From: Desulfosediminicola flagellatus | Lineage (GTDB): Bacteria; Desulfobacterota; Desulfobulbia; Desulfobulbales; Desulfocapsaceae | Reading direction: 5' to 3' | DNA length: 64,000 bases | NCBI RefSeq assembly: GCF_005116655.2 | Contig: NZ_CP050698.1 | Span: 3,991,501 to 4,055,500 of the forward strand | Shown here: piece after piece, positions 1-8,757 of the stretch | Layout of the letters: each line of letters opens with the position of its first letter | Position numbering within the stretch: position 1 is the first letter of the stretch | Translations under genes and position numbers: made by a program | The notes under the pieces: generated by a model | Told to the model about the DNA's origin: nothing | Database searches by the model: none | What the model saw: the letters and a program-made list of their open reading frames with translations, nothing else

Positions 1-382
1 TCAAGTAATCTGGAATTAGCCGGCTAATAACATAGCCATACGGTTCCACTGTAACCCCAGATAATTATTTATTAAAAAACTACAGTGGAATATTTACCCA
101 GCGCAGCGTAGACGGGTGAAGTCAACAAATCCCCTTCTTGCTGCGCTTTTTTGTGTACTACAACATACCTATCCCCCTGTTGAACAAAGTAGATCCTATC
201 CAATACAAACCCTCTTTCATTTGTGCAATAAAGTGATCGATTATCCATATTCCCAACGCTCTATTTGACACGTAGGGAGAGACAGATAATCAACAAGATA
301 GCTCTACACACAATATCCTTGCATCCATATCATGCCTGTGGTACTTTCCGCTCCATTTTTCCAATATGCAGCTTGAGCGATA
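1..382 (+). other. Non-coding left edge with a terminator-like hairpin
   Basis: No convincing gene starts or ends here. A hairpin pairs AGCGCAGC (100-107) with GCTGCGCT (140-147) and is followed by a run of T, which fits a rho-independent terminator reading rightward. It would serve a gene or small RNA that ends near the left edge. The 32-base loop is long, so the terminator call is tentative. The remaining sequence is AT-rich leader for the ABC-F gene that follows. Confidence 0.4.
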
Positions 383-2005
383 ATGATACATTTAAATAGC
401 ATCCATAAACAGTACGGCTCCCAGATTCTCTTTCGGGATGCCAGCCTGCAGATTCTCCCCCAGACCAGAACAGGTTTAGTTGGCCCCAACGGCGCAGGAA
501 AGACTTCCGTTTTCCGTTTGATCACTGGCGAAGAACACGCTGACAAAGGTGAGGTCAGCTGCTCGAAGAAGACCGTAATCGGGTACTTTTCGCAGGACGT
601 TGGTGAAATGTCCGGCTGTACGGTACTCGAAGAAGTAATGTCTGCAGCGGGCGAAGTTGTCGAAATGGCCCGCCAGATGCGCGAGATGGAAGCGCTGATG
701 AGTGAGCCGATGGATGATGATGCTCTTGCTGATTTACTTGAAAAATACGGTACAATTACAGAGATATTTGAGCATCGCGGCGGTTACGACCTCGACTCGC
801 GTGCTAAAGCTGTCCTGAGCGGTCTTGGCTTTGCTGATGAAGATTTCACCTTACCTGTAGAAACTTACAGCGGTGGCTGGAAAATGCGAATTGCTCTTGC
901 CAAGATTCTGACGATCAATCCTGATGTACTTCTTCTTGACGAACCGACAAACCATCTTGATATAGAATCTATTCTATGGCTCGAAGAGTGGCTGATATCC
1001 GATTACAAGGGTGCTCTGCTGATGACCTGTCATGACAGGGACTTCATGAACCGCATCGTCTCGCGTATTATCGAGATTGCCAACGGACAGGCCACCACCT
1101 ATAACGGCGACTATGACTTCTACCTGCGTGAACGTGAAATCCGCAGAGACCAGCTGTTTGCAAGTTTCCGACGTCAGCAGGAAATGCTCGCTAAAGAAGA
1201 AGATTTTATCGCTCGCTTTGCAGCCCGTGTCTCCCACGCAGCCCAGGTACAGTCTCGCATCAAGAAGCTGGAGAAAATTGAGCGAATCGTTCTGCCGCCT
1301 GAACAAAAGGTGATGAAATTCGATTTCCCGGTTCCTCCGCGCAGTGGAGATGACGTTCTGCACCTGAGAAACCTCAGTAAAGAGTGGGAAACCCAGAATG
1401 GCGATATAAAGCCGGTTTTCAGCGGACTCTCCGGCACTATCAGACGACTTGAAAAAATTGCTCTTGTCGGTATAAACGGTGCAGGTAAATCCACCCTGCT
1501 TAAGGTCATTACCGGCCAGACTGAGCCAACCGATGGTGATGTTGCAATCGGTGCAGGTGTTACCACCGGCTATTTCAGCCAGCACTCTATGGACATCCTT
1601 CACCCAAGCCACACAGTCTTTGAAGCTGTACAAGAAGTTCTGCCCCTTGAGAATATCGGTACCATCCGTAATCTCTGCGCTGCCTTTCTATTTCAGGGTG
1701 ATGATGTCGACAAACGCATTGAAAATCTTTCAGGTGGTGAAAAAAGCCGGGTAGTTCTCGCAAAACTCCTTGCAAGACCACTCAACTTTCTGGTTCTTGA
1801 TGAGCCTACAAACCATCTTGATATTCTCTCGCGGGAAGTATTACTGGAAGCTCTACAGAAATTTGAAGGAACCGTGCTTATGGTAAGCCATGACCGTCAC
1901 TTCCTTCGCTCCCTCGTTAACCGCGTATTCGAAATAGATCACGGCGAAATGCGCACCTTCGAAGGCGACTACGACTATTACCTTCGCCAGGTCACTGACC
2001 ATTAA
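383..2005 (+). CDS. ABC-F family ATPase, ribosome-associated type
   Basis: A 540-residue soluble protein with two ABC ATPase domains and no membrane segment, the layout of ABC-F translation factors that act at the ribosomal E site. Domain 1 has Walker A GPNGAGKTS near residue 35, signature YSGGWKMR and Walker B LLLDEPTNHLD. Domain 2 has Walker A GINGAGKST, signature LSGGEKSR and again LDEPTNHLD. Between them lies the charged helical linker typical of the family. Both nucleotide sites look intact. The start has only a weak ribosome-binding site. A second, different ABC-F gene follows after 99 bases. Which subfamily (EttA, Uup, YheS-like) it belongs to cannot be fixed by eye. Confidence 0.9.
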   Translation: MIHLNSIHKQYGSQILFRDASLQILPQTRTGLVGPNGAGKTSVFRLITGEEHADKGEVSCSKKTVIGYFSQDVGEMSGCTVLEEVMSAAGEVVEMARQMREMEALMSEPMDDDALADLLEKYGTITEIFEHRGGYDLDSRAKAVLSGLGFADEDFTLPVETYSGGWKMRIALAKILTINPDVLLLDEPTNHLDIESILWLEEWLISDYKGALLMTCHDRDFMNRIVSRIIEIANGQATTYNGDYDFYLREREIRRDQLFASFRRQQEMLAKEEDFIARFAARVSHAAQVQSRIKKLEKIERIVLPPEQKVMKFDFPVPPRSGDDVLHLRNLSKEWETQNGDIKPVFSGLSGTIRRLEKIALVGINGAGKSTLLKVITGQTEPTDGDVAIGAGVTTGYFSQHSMDILHPSHTVFEAVQEVLPLENIGTIRNLCAAFLFQGDDVDKRIENLSGGEKSRVVLAKLLARPLNFLVLDEPTNHLDILSREVLLEALQKFEGTVLMVSHDRHFLRSLVNRVFEIDHGEMRTFEGDYDYYLRQVTDH

Positions 2006-2104
2006 TATTCCGGCCCATTATTGCTAATACGCTGAAACGCTGATTAACTATTTATTGTCTCTGCAGTCAGGGACAATATTCCTCATTTTATATAGAGATA
2101 CACC

Positions 2105-3721
2105 ATGATTCATGCCTCCAACATCGCGCTTGCATATGGCAAGCGCGTTATTTTTAAAGATGTAAATATTAAATTCACTCCGGGTAACTGTTACGGTCTG
2201 ATTGGTGCCAATGGTGCCGGTAAATCAACTTTCCTGAAAATTCTTGCAGGCCAGAAAGATCCGGATAATGGTGAAGTATTTGTTGCTGCAAGACAGCGAA
2301 TTGCTTTCCTTAACCAGGATCAATTCGCGTTCGATGATTACACCGTAGCTGAAACTGTACTTATGGCCCATGCGCGGCTTCATGAGGTTATGGCTGAGCG
2401 TGACGCGCTGTATGCCAAAACTGAATTTACCGAAGAAGATGGTATCCGCAGTGGTGAACTTGAGGCTGAATTTGCAGAGATGAACGGCTACGAGATCGAA
2501 TCCGAAGCTGCAGTTCTGTTGAGTGGTCTTGGTATCGGCGAAGAATTGCGTGATAAAAAGATGAAGGAACTTGAAGGTGGTGAGAAGGTGCGTGTCCTAC
2601 TGGCACAGGCACTTTTCGGTAACCCTGATATCCTCCTTCTTGATGAGCCTACAAACAACCTTGATAGAAAATCTATCGCCTGGCTTGAAGGCTTTCTCGA
2701 ACGCTTTCAGAATACCGTTATCATTGTATCCCATGATAGACATTTCCTGAATCAGGTATGTACTCATATGGCCGATATCGATTACGGCCAGATTAGAGTC
2801 TATGTCGGTAACTACGATTTCTGGTACCAGGCAAGTGAGCTGATAAAAGTACAACGCCAGGATGCCAGCCGCAAAGCTGATGCTAAAGCAAAAGATTTAA
2901 AAGAATTTATCGCCCGCTTCTCCTCAAACGCTTCTAAAGCACGACAGGCAACTTCAAGAAAGAAACTGCTCGATAAACTTGAGATGGAAGATATGCCGGC
3001 CTCTTCACGAAAATACCCGTATATCCTTTTCAAACCCGGCCGTGCATGTGGCGACGTGATTCTTGAAGTCGACTCTATCTCAAAAGAAATTGACGGCGTT
3101 AAGGTGCTCGATAATTTCTCTATGGTAGTCAACAAAAACGAAAAAATAGGTTTTATCGGAACCAACAACGTAGCAATCACAACCCTCTTTCAGATTCTCG
3201 CTGGTGAACTTGAGCCGGACAGCGGCACATTCCGCTGGGGCCTCACTATGAGTACCTCGTATTTCCCTAAAGAAAACAGTGCCTTCTTTGCAAAAGATAA
3301 AACTCTGGTAGATTGGCTGAGCGAATATACTCCTGTAACTGAAGGAGAGAGTTTTGCCCGTGGTTTCCTTGGCAAGATGCTCTTCTCCGGTGATGAGGCG
3401 ATGAAAAAGACCAGCGTCCTGTCCGGTGGTGAGAAAGTACGATGTATGCTCTCCAGAATGATGCTGAGTGATGCTAACGCCCTTATCCTTGATGAGCCTA
3501 CAAACCATCTTGATCTTGAATCGATCACATCACTCAACAACGGATTAAGTACATATCCTGAGATTGTGCTCTTCTCCTCTCATGATCATGAGCTGATGGC
3601 CACAGTTGCGAATAGAATTATCGAGATAATGCCTGGCGGAGTTGTCGACAAGATGGTTCCTTACAACGATTATCTCGAAGATAAAGGTGTACAGGAACTT
3701 CAGGAAACATACCGGGCATAA
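2105..3721 (+). CDS. ABC-F ATPase, YbiT-like, with a degenerate second Walker A
   Basis: A 538-residue ABC-F protein resembling Escherichia coli YbiT along its length, including the N-terminal GLIGANGAGKSTF loop, the DEPTNNLD Walker B and the linker motif SKARQATSR. The second ATPase domain is unusual. Where YbiT has GTNGVGKST, this protein reads GTNNVAITT (residues 352-360), so the phosphate-binding lysine is replaced by Ile358. The second signature LSGGEKVR and Walker B LILDEPTNHLD are kept. I infer that one of the two composite ATP sites binds or hydrolyses nucleotide poorly. My impression is that degenerate second P-loops also occur in related anaerobe proteins, so this may be a lineage trait and not a fresh mutation. 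The start has no strong Shine-Dalgarno. Confidence 0.9.
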   Translation: MIHASNIALAYGKRVIFKDVNIKFTPGNCYGLIGANGAGKSTFLKILAGQKDPDNGEVFVAARQRIAFLNQDQFAFDDYTVAETVLMAHARLHEVMAERDALYAKTEFTEEDGIRSGELEAEFAEMNGYEIESEAAVLLSGLGIGEELRDKKMKELEGGEKVRVLLAQALFGNPDILLLDEPTNNLDRKSIAWLEGFLERFQNTVIIVSHDRHFLNQVCTHMADIDYGQIRVYVGNYDFWYQASELIKVQRQDASRKADAKAKDLKEFIARFSSNASKARQATSRKKLLDKLEMEDMPASSRKYPYILFKPGRACGDVILEVDSISKEIDGVKVLDNFSMVVNKNEKIGFIGTNNVAITTLFQILAGELEPDSGTFRWGLTMSTSYFPKENSAFFAKDKTLVDWLSEYTPVTEGESFARGFLGKMLFSGDEAMKKTSVLSGGEKVRCMLSRMMLSDANALILDEPTNHLDLESITSLNNGLSTYPEIVLFSSHDHELMATVANRIIEIMPGGVVDKMVPYNDYLEDKGVQELQETYRA

Positions 3722-3745
3722 CCACCCCGACCAGCTGTAGCTTAA

Positions 3746-3769
3746 CGGGCTGTCATTCCTGGCAGCCCG
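3746..3769 (+). terminator. Hairpin downstream of the ABC-F gene
   Basis: CGGGCTG (3746-3752) pairs with CAGCCCG (3763-3769) across a ten-base loop, 25 bases after the stop codon. There is no T-run, only a pyrimidine stretch, so it may be a weak terminator or an mRNA-end stabiliser. Confidence 0.4.
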
Positions 3770-3959
3770 GCTCTCCCACACCGTCATCGTCTCTTTTATT
3801 CCCGGCATACAAAATTGTAGACTTTATACAAAATTGACGTATTGTACTGTTCCGACACGACCTAACGTCTTGATACACCACAGAGTACACCCAAAGACAA
3901 CCACCTGAAATCACAGCCATGCGCTATTCATATCGATCCTATGAGAAACGCACCATTTC

Positions 3960-3975
3960 TGGCATTATTTATGCT
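3960..3975 (+). promoter_or_regulatory. Candidate sigma-54 promoter upstream of modA
   Basis: TGGCATTATTTATGCT has GG and GC separated by exactly ten bases, matching the -24/-12 spacing of sigma-54 promoters, although TTGC is ATGC here. It lies about 84 bases before the modA start. I saw no ModE-like palindrome or molybdenum-cofactor riboswitch in the 337-base gap before modA. A single match of this kind can arise by chance. Confidence 0.35.
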
Positions 3976-4058
3976 TTCATTTGTTTGAACTCTTAGTTAC
4001 GGTGCGCAAACACTACCTACTTCGTTAATCTGAATCATCACTGAAGAAGGAACAGGCA

Positions 4059-4829
4059 ATGAACCTCAACAAAGCATTTATCATTCTGCTTTTTTCCATG
4101 ATTATTCTGGTATCCTGTCAATCTCATGTATGGGCTGGGGATATTCGAATATCCGTTGCCGCCAGTATGACAGAAGTGTTTCGTGAACTGATTAAAGAAT
4201 TTAGCGTCGACCACCCTGAAATTGTCATATCGCCAAATTTTGCAGGCTCAGGAGCACTCGCCAAACAGATTAATCAGGGAGCACCTTCGGATCTCTATGT
4301 TTCAGCCAATCCCAATTGGATGCAATACCTTGTTGAGCAAAAGGTGATTGATGATCAGTCGCTGAAGATATTTGCTCATAACAGCCTGGTCTTTGTCGGC
4401 TGGGAAACCACAAAGGCCACTTCGATCAGTGATTTATCAACCCTTAAGCGCATTAGTATCGGTAGCCCGGCAAGCGTTCCTGCTGGTCAGTATACCATGC
4501 AGGTATTGACTGCATCGGGCATGTATGACAGCCTTCTTAAGGCTGGTAAACTTGTCATGGCTAAAGATGTTCGGCAGGCGCTGATCTACGCCGATCGCGG
4601 TGAAGCTGATGGAGCATTTGTTTACAGGACTGATGCCCTTCTGGCCAAAAATGCGGTAATTCTTTTTGAGGTCCCGCCAGAACTGCATACTCAAATCGCG
4701 TATCCGGTTGCGCTTACCAAAAAAGGAACAGAGAAAACAGATGCGCACGAATTTTATACATTTGTACTCTCGGATAAAGCAAAGGCAATTATGACCAGAT
4801 ACGGATTTACCATTCCTGATGCCAGGTAG
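4059..4829 (+). CDS. modA: Molybdate ABC transporter substrate-binding protein
   Basis: A 256-residue exported binding protein that captures molybdate (or tungstate) outside the inner membrane and hands it to ModB. The family marks are the mature start DIRISVAASMTEVF, the FAGSGALAKQI segment and the GAPSDLYVSAN motif near residue 95. The leader can be read two ways: a lipobox LVSC around residue 19, or signal peptidase I cleavage after the following VWA. A strong ribosome-binding site (GAAGGAAC) precedes the ATG. It is the first gene of a compact modABC unit; modB starts 16 bases after its stop. Molybdate supply fits the molybdopterin formate dehydrogenase 30 kb downstream. Confidence 0.93.
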   Translation: MNLNKAFIILLFSMIILVSCQSHVWAGDIRISVAASMTEVFRELIKEFSVDHPEIVISPNFAGSGALAKQINQGAPSDLYVSANPNWMQYLVEQKVIDDQSLKIFAHNSLVFVGWETTKATSISDLSTLKRISIGSPASVPAGQYTMQVLTASGMYDSLLKAGKLVMAKDVRQALIYADRGEADGAFVYRTDALLAKNAVILFEVPPELHTQIAYPVALTKKGTEKTDAHEFYTFVLSDKAKAIMTRYGFTIPDAR

Positions 4830-4845
4830 GATCTGATACGCGTTT

Positions 4846-5526
4846 ATGTTTACATTATCACCCCAGGAAATTCAGGCAGTCGGGCTATCACTTAAGGTGG
4901 CCTCTACCGCCACACTTCTTTCTACTCCGCTCGGGATTGCCATGGCCTATATGCTGGCATTTGGAAAAATGCGGGGTAAATCGGTCATCGAAGGGATTAT
5001 CAATCTTCCTCTGGTGCTTCCTCCGGTCGTTGTAGGGTATTTACTGTTGCTGGGTTTTGGTCAACATGGGGTGATTGGAAAATTCCTCAACTACTTCAAC
5101 ATACAGATTGTATTTACGCTCACAGGCGCTGTGATCGCCTCGGCGGTTGTTGGTTTCCCACTGCTTGTACGATCCATCCGAATCGGTATGGAATCTATCG
5201 ATCCTGCATATTTCAATGTTGCAAGAACACTTGGTTCGAGCTGGTGGGACAGTTTTTTCACCATCACCATGCCGCTATGTTCGCGGGCAATTCTGGGCGG
5301 GATGTCACTGATGTTTGCCCGCAGCCTCGGCGAATTCGGCGCGACCGTCATTCTTGCAGGTAATATTCCCGGAGTCACCCAGACTATCCCTCTTGCCATC
5401 TATGAGTACACCAGTGTACCCGGAGGTGACGCAAAGGCGCTGGCGCTGTGTATGGTATCAATCGGCTTATCGTTCACTGTTCTGCTGGTTAGTGAAGCTG
5501 CCACCAGAAAGATCAGAAGGAGATAG
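4846..5526 (+). CDS. modB: Molybdate ABC transporter permease
   Basis: A 226-residue inner-membrane permease with about five hydrophobic helices. The binding-protein-dependent permease signature is visible in its second half (ARSLGEFGATVILAGNIPG, around residues 158-176), a form typical of ModB and the related tungstate and sulfate permeases. It forms the channel of the ModABC importer. It lies between modA and modC with a three-base gap to modC, so co-translation is likely. Length and motifs are normal for ModB. Confidence 0.93.
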   Translation: MFTLSPQEIQAVGLSLKVASTATLLSTPLGIAMAYMLAFGKMRGKSVIEGIINLPLVLPPVVVGYLLLLGFGQHGVIGKFLNYFNIQIVFTLTGAVIASAVVGFPLLVRSIRIGMESIDPAYFNVARTLGSSWWDSFFTITMPLCSRAILGGMSLMFARSLGEFGATVILAGNIPGVTQTIPLAIYEYTSVPGGDAKALALCMVSIGLSFTVLLVSEAATRKIRRR

Positions 5527-5529
5527 GTC

Positions 5530-6585
5530 ATGGAACTCGATATCAATCTGCAAAAGCGGGTCGGCAACTTCAGCCTGAACACCGCCTTTACCCTTACAGC
5601 TGATAAAACAGGCATCTTTGGCCCTTCAGGCAGCGGAAAATCTACACTCATGGGACTTATCGCGGGTCTTGATGTTGCAGATTCAGGGCACATCCGGCTC
5701 GATAACCAAACCCTCTTTGACAGCGCTGAAAACATTAACATCAAGCCTGATAAACGCCGAATAGGTGTGGTGTTTCAGCATGCTCATTTATTTCCCCATA
5801 TGAGCGTTCAGAAAAACGTTATGTATGGATACAAACGAACAGCTGCAACAGAACGGCGTATTCAGCCTGATGATATTTTTGAAGTGCTGGGCATTGCTTC
5901 TCTGCTTAAACGTGAGGTCAATTCTTTATCCGGTGGTGAGCGCCAGCGGGTCGCACTTGCCAGGACCGTACTCACCTGCCCCCGACTTATTTTAATGGAT
6001 GAACCACTGAGCGGACTCGACGAGGATCTTAAATTTCAGATCATTCCCTACCTTAACCGTGTCTTTTCAGAGTTTAAAATTCCGCTGCTCTTTATCAGCC
6101 ACTCCATGCTTGAAATGCGGATGATGACATCCGAAGTACTTGTTATAGATAAAGGCGGGATACAACAGCATATCGCTACAGAATCCCTTGCGAGATCGAG
6201 TTGGGATAACGGTCGAAGAGGATATGTTAACCTGCTCAGCCTTGGCAGATCTACAGAGCATCATGACCTGTTTGCCTATAACTGGAACGATACGAACCTG
6301 ATTCTTTGTGAAGCCGGTGAGATGGAAGAAAACCTCTTTGAACTTGAAGCCAGCGAGATTATTCTTTTTAAACGCCATCCGGAAGCGACAAGCGCCCGCA
6401 ATCTGCTAAAATGCCGCGTAAAAAATGTCTACCAGTTAGGTAACAGGGTCAGGGTTGAGCTGATTTGCGGAAATAATGAGTTAGTTGCACAGGTTGTTCC
6501 GCAGTCTGTTAAAGAATTATGCATTCAGCCCGGCAGCACTGTTGTTGCTGCAATAAAAGCTTCTGCGTTTAAGCGAATTTATTAA
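5530..6585 (+). CDS. modC: Molybdate ABC transporter ATPase with TOBE domain
   Basis: A 351-residue cytoplasmic ATPase that energises molybdate import. Walker A is GPSGSGKST (residues 31-39), the signature is LSGGERQRVALA, and Walker B is LILMDEPLSGLD. The C-terminal 70 or so residues (from about ARNLLKCRVKNVYQLGNR) form a TOBE/Mop-like oxyanion-binding domain, as in ModC. It is the last gene of modABC. It converges on the peptidase T gene, with 150 bases between the two stops. Confidence 0.93.
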   Translation: MELDINLQKRVGNFSLNTAFTLTADKTGIFGPSGSGKSTLMGLIAGLDVADSGHIRLDNQTLFDSAENINIKPDKRRIGVVFQHAHLFPHMSVQKNVMYGYKRTAATERRIQPDDIFEVLGIASLLKREVNSLSGGERQRVALARTVLTCPRLILMDEPLSGLDEDLKFQIIPYLNRVFSEFKIPLLFISHSMLEMRMMTSEVLVIDKGGIQQHIATESLARSSWDNGRRGYVNLLSLGRSTEHHDLFAYNWNDTNLILCEAGEMEENLFELEASEIILFKRHPEATSARNLLKCRVKNVYQLGNRVRVELICGNNELVAQVVPQSVKELCIQPGSTVVAAIKASAFKRIY

Positions 6586-6703
6586 TCCCGCACAGGTATC
6601 CTGCCAGGGCTCATAATTTTCAGAATTCTGAAGACAGTATTACAACAGTTCAAAACAGCCACTGTGGCGAATAATAAAAACAGTGATTCAAGGCCGGGAA
6701 TAT

Positions 6704-6735
6704 TCTGCTATCCCCACCCCTTTCTGGATAGCAGA
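6704..6735 (-). terminator. Hairpin abutting the pepT stop codon
   Basis: TCTGCTATCC (6704-6713) pairs perfectly with GGATAGCAGA (6726-6735), directly after the pepT stop on the minus strand. There is no T-run. It lies in a convergent intergenic space and could serve either transcript. A separate small palindrome, TTCAGAATTCTGAA, lies upstream near 6620. Confidence 0.5.
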
Positions 6736-7989
6736 TTAGTTACCCGGATTTTCCCAGATAGTTGCGAGATGGATTATAGTCTCGACGGTCTTTTCCATTA
6801 CCTGTGCTGAAGCCCACTCTTTCTTTGAATGAAAGTTATGCCCACCAGTGAAGATATTTGGTGTAGGCAGGCCCATATACGATAGCCTGGCACCATCAGT
6901 GCCACCTCGTATCAGGCCCTGCTTAGGCTCCAGCCCCGTTCGTTTTACCGCCTCAAAAGCATACTGTGTCACCAGAGCGTGTTCATCAAGCACATACTTC
7001 ATATTGCGATAACTTTCTTCAATCACCATCGCAAAATCCAGACGCGGATATTTGAGTTTAAGCGCCTTAAGAAAAGCGGCAATCATATCCTTTTTTTCTT
7101 TAAGGCCATCCACACTGAAATCACGAATGAGAAATTTCATTTCTGTATGTTCAACAGTACCCGTAATGCTATGCAGGTGGATATACCCTTCGCGTTTCTC
7201 TGTAGTCTCAGGAGTCATCGAATCTTTCGGCAGCATCTCAATTAACTCTGCCGCGATTCGCTGAGAGTTAAGCATCTTTCCTTTAGCATAACCCGGGTGC
7301 ATGTTTATGCCGTCCATCACAAGGGTGACAGAATCTGCGCAGAAGGTCTCATCTTCTATTTCACCTGCAGGACCACCATCAATGGTATAGGCATAATCCG
7401 CCCCGAACTGCTTTACATCAAAATGCAAGGTGCCTGTCCCCACCTCTTCATCAACAGTAAAGCCTATACGAATTGGGCCATGAACAATCTCAGGGTGCTT
7501 TTGCAGATAATCAACCGCTGTCATTATTTCTGCTACTCCCGCCTTATTATCAGCTCCGAGTAGCGTGGTTCCATCTGTAGTGATAATATCATGGCCAATG
7601 CAATCAACCAGCGCAGGATTCTCTGATGGAGTAAGTATCAAAGTGTTGTCTTTAGGCAGAACAATGTCTCCTCCCTGATAGTTTTTGTGGATCACCGGTT
7701 GCACCCCGGCCCCACTCACATCAGGAGACGTATCCACATGGGCGATAAATCCGATCACCGGCACCCTCTTATCCGTATTGGCCGGAAGAGTTGCAAACAC
7801 ATAACCATGCTCTGTAATCTCCGCATCACTGAGCCCCATAGCTTTCAGCTCACTCACCAGCATCTTAGAGAGTTCCAGCTGTTTCAGAGTGCTGGGATAT
7901 GTATCTGAATGCTCTGCTGCCTGTGTATCTATTTTAACGTAGCGGGTAAAACGCTCAACGAGCTCATAAACAGGAATATGCAATTTCAT
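6736..7989 (-). CDS. pepT: Peptidase T (tripeptide aminopeptidase)
   Basis: A cytoplasmic M20-family zinc dipeptidase-like enzyme that removes N-terminal residues from tripeptides. Family marks are FIAHVDTSPD (first metal ligand and neighbouring Asp), TTLLGADNKAGVAEIM (bridging Asp), FTVDEEVGTG (catalytic Glu pair) and GGTDGARLSYMGLPTPN near the end. The frame is open further upstream, to 8136. I chose the start at 7989 (MKLHIPVYELVERF) because the GGGGCAAAG segment just before it can act as a ribosome-binding site and the resulting 417 residues match PepT length. The upstream extension also overlaps a divergent small ORF. Confidence 0.92.
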   Translation of the reverse strand: MKLHIPVYELVERFTRYVKIDTQAAEHSDTYPSTLKQLELSKMLVSELKAMGLSDAEITEHGYVFATLPANTDKRVPVIGFIAHVDTSPDVSGAGVQPVIHKNYQGGDIVLPKDNTLILTPSENPALVDCIGHDIITTDGTTLLGADNKAGVAEIMTAVDYLQKHPEIVHGPIRIGFTVDEEVGTGTLHFDVKQFGADYAYTIDGGPAGEIEDETFCADSVTLVMDGINMHPGYAKGKMLNSQRIAAELIEMLPKDSMTPETTEKREGYIHLHSITGTVEHTEMKFLIRDFSVDGLKEKKDMIAAFLKALKLKYPRLDFAMVIEESYRNMKYVLDEHALVTQYAFEAVKRTGLEPKQGLIRGGTDGARLSYMGLPTPNIFTGGHNFHSKKEWASAQVMEKTVETIIHLATIWENPGN

Positions 7990-8114
7990 GCTTTGCCCCA
8001 TAGTGTAATACAATGAAAAGAAACCATAATGTTTAGGGATAAAATACCTAATCCCTGCCTCGTGATATGTAGAGTTGGCAAGAAAGGGGATTCCCGGACA
8101 ACCTCCTAGTAATA

Positions 8115-8288
8115 ATGGCAAATCTAATGCATGCAAAAAACGAAGAACTTCAACATAAGCTCAATGAAACAAAAGAACTACTGGAAGCTATGATTATGGA
8201 GTTACGCTTTCGAGGATGCGACGACCAACACAAGCTTATCAGACGGGCACAGGAAATGTCCAGATGGTTAAAGAAGTCGAATCCTTAA
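8115..8288 (+). CDS. Small helical protein, 57 residues
   Basis: An ATG-initiated frame of 57 codons starting 125 bases upstream of the divergent pepT start. The product is charged and strongly helical (ELQHKLNETKELLEAM, then LIRRAQEMSRWLKK), with regular leucine spacing suggesting a helical hairpin. The overall pattern is faintly like Spo0E-type small phosphatases, but the SQELD core of that family is missing, so I do not assign it. No clear Shine-Dalgarno precedes the ATG. The amino acid make-up, not homology, is the reason for listing it. Confidence 0.4.
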   Translation: MANLMHAKNEELQHKLNETKELLEAMIMELRFRGCDDQHKLIRRAQEMSRWLKKSNP

Positions 8289-8530
8289 CAACCAAGTGAG
8301 TGACTCCACTTCAGCCGAATTCTAGACCGCCAAAATTACATATTTATACTACTCCAACTGCAAAAAACATAGTTAGTTATGCCAAGATCGATAGCTGACA
8401 GTTAAAACCTTAAAATCGCCCTAAAAGTCAACGTATCCTAAGAGGAATACTTCAAAGTGCCTTACAATTCATACTCTATACCATCTGCACCTTTGAACTA
8501 TTGCAAAGCACTTCTTTATTGTTATTCTAG

Positions 8531-8705
8531 GAGTCTGTCGGGCTATAGCATTTTTTCTCAGTTCAAGGGATTTTCAACAAATCAAGCACAGCCATATATT
8601 TGATATCGGAGTCTTCGCTTACCTGCAGCATTGATTTTCAGGAAATCCCCCCGAGATGGGCAGGTAAGCGAAGAGTCCGCAGAAAGGGTATAATCCGACA
8701 GGCTC
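8531..8705. mobile_element. Short inverted-repeat element (MITE-like) with an internal hairpin
   Basis: The ends are GAGTCTGTCGG (8531-8541) and its near complement CCGACAGGCTC (8695-8705), like the GAGGCTGTCCG ends of the IS1182-type element at 24114. The flanking tetranucleotides are CTAG on the left and CGAG on the right. Inside, GGAGTCTTCGCTTACCTGC (8608-8626) pairs with 8660-8678 with one mismatch. There is no ORF. The internal stretch ATCAAGCACAGCCATA also occurs, in near-identical form, in the remnant at 60 kb. It is best read as a non-autonomous derivative of an IS1182-like transposon. It occupies most of the gap before the PfpI gene; the rest (8289-8530) shows nothing recognisable. 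Confidence 0.65.
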
Positions 8706-8757
8706 CGAGGTAACGACATAAAAAATTTACATACTATTCACAAACAAGGAGTTAATC

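Noticed and set aside
974..1633. Long minus-strand frame inside the first ABC-F gene
   Set aside because: It is antisense to a clear ABC ATPase and has no domain; a shadow of the coding bias.
3722..4058. ModE operator or molybdenum-cofactor riboswitch ahead of modA
   Set aside because: Looked for the ModE-type palindrome and the riboswitch core but saw neither.
7990..8136. Upstream extension of peptidase T by 49 residues
   Set aside because: No ribosome-binding site at the longer start, length exceeds the family norm, and the extension has no conserved motif; the start at 7989 fits better.
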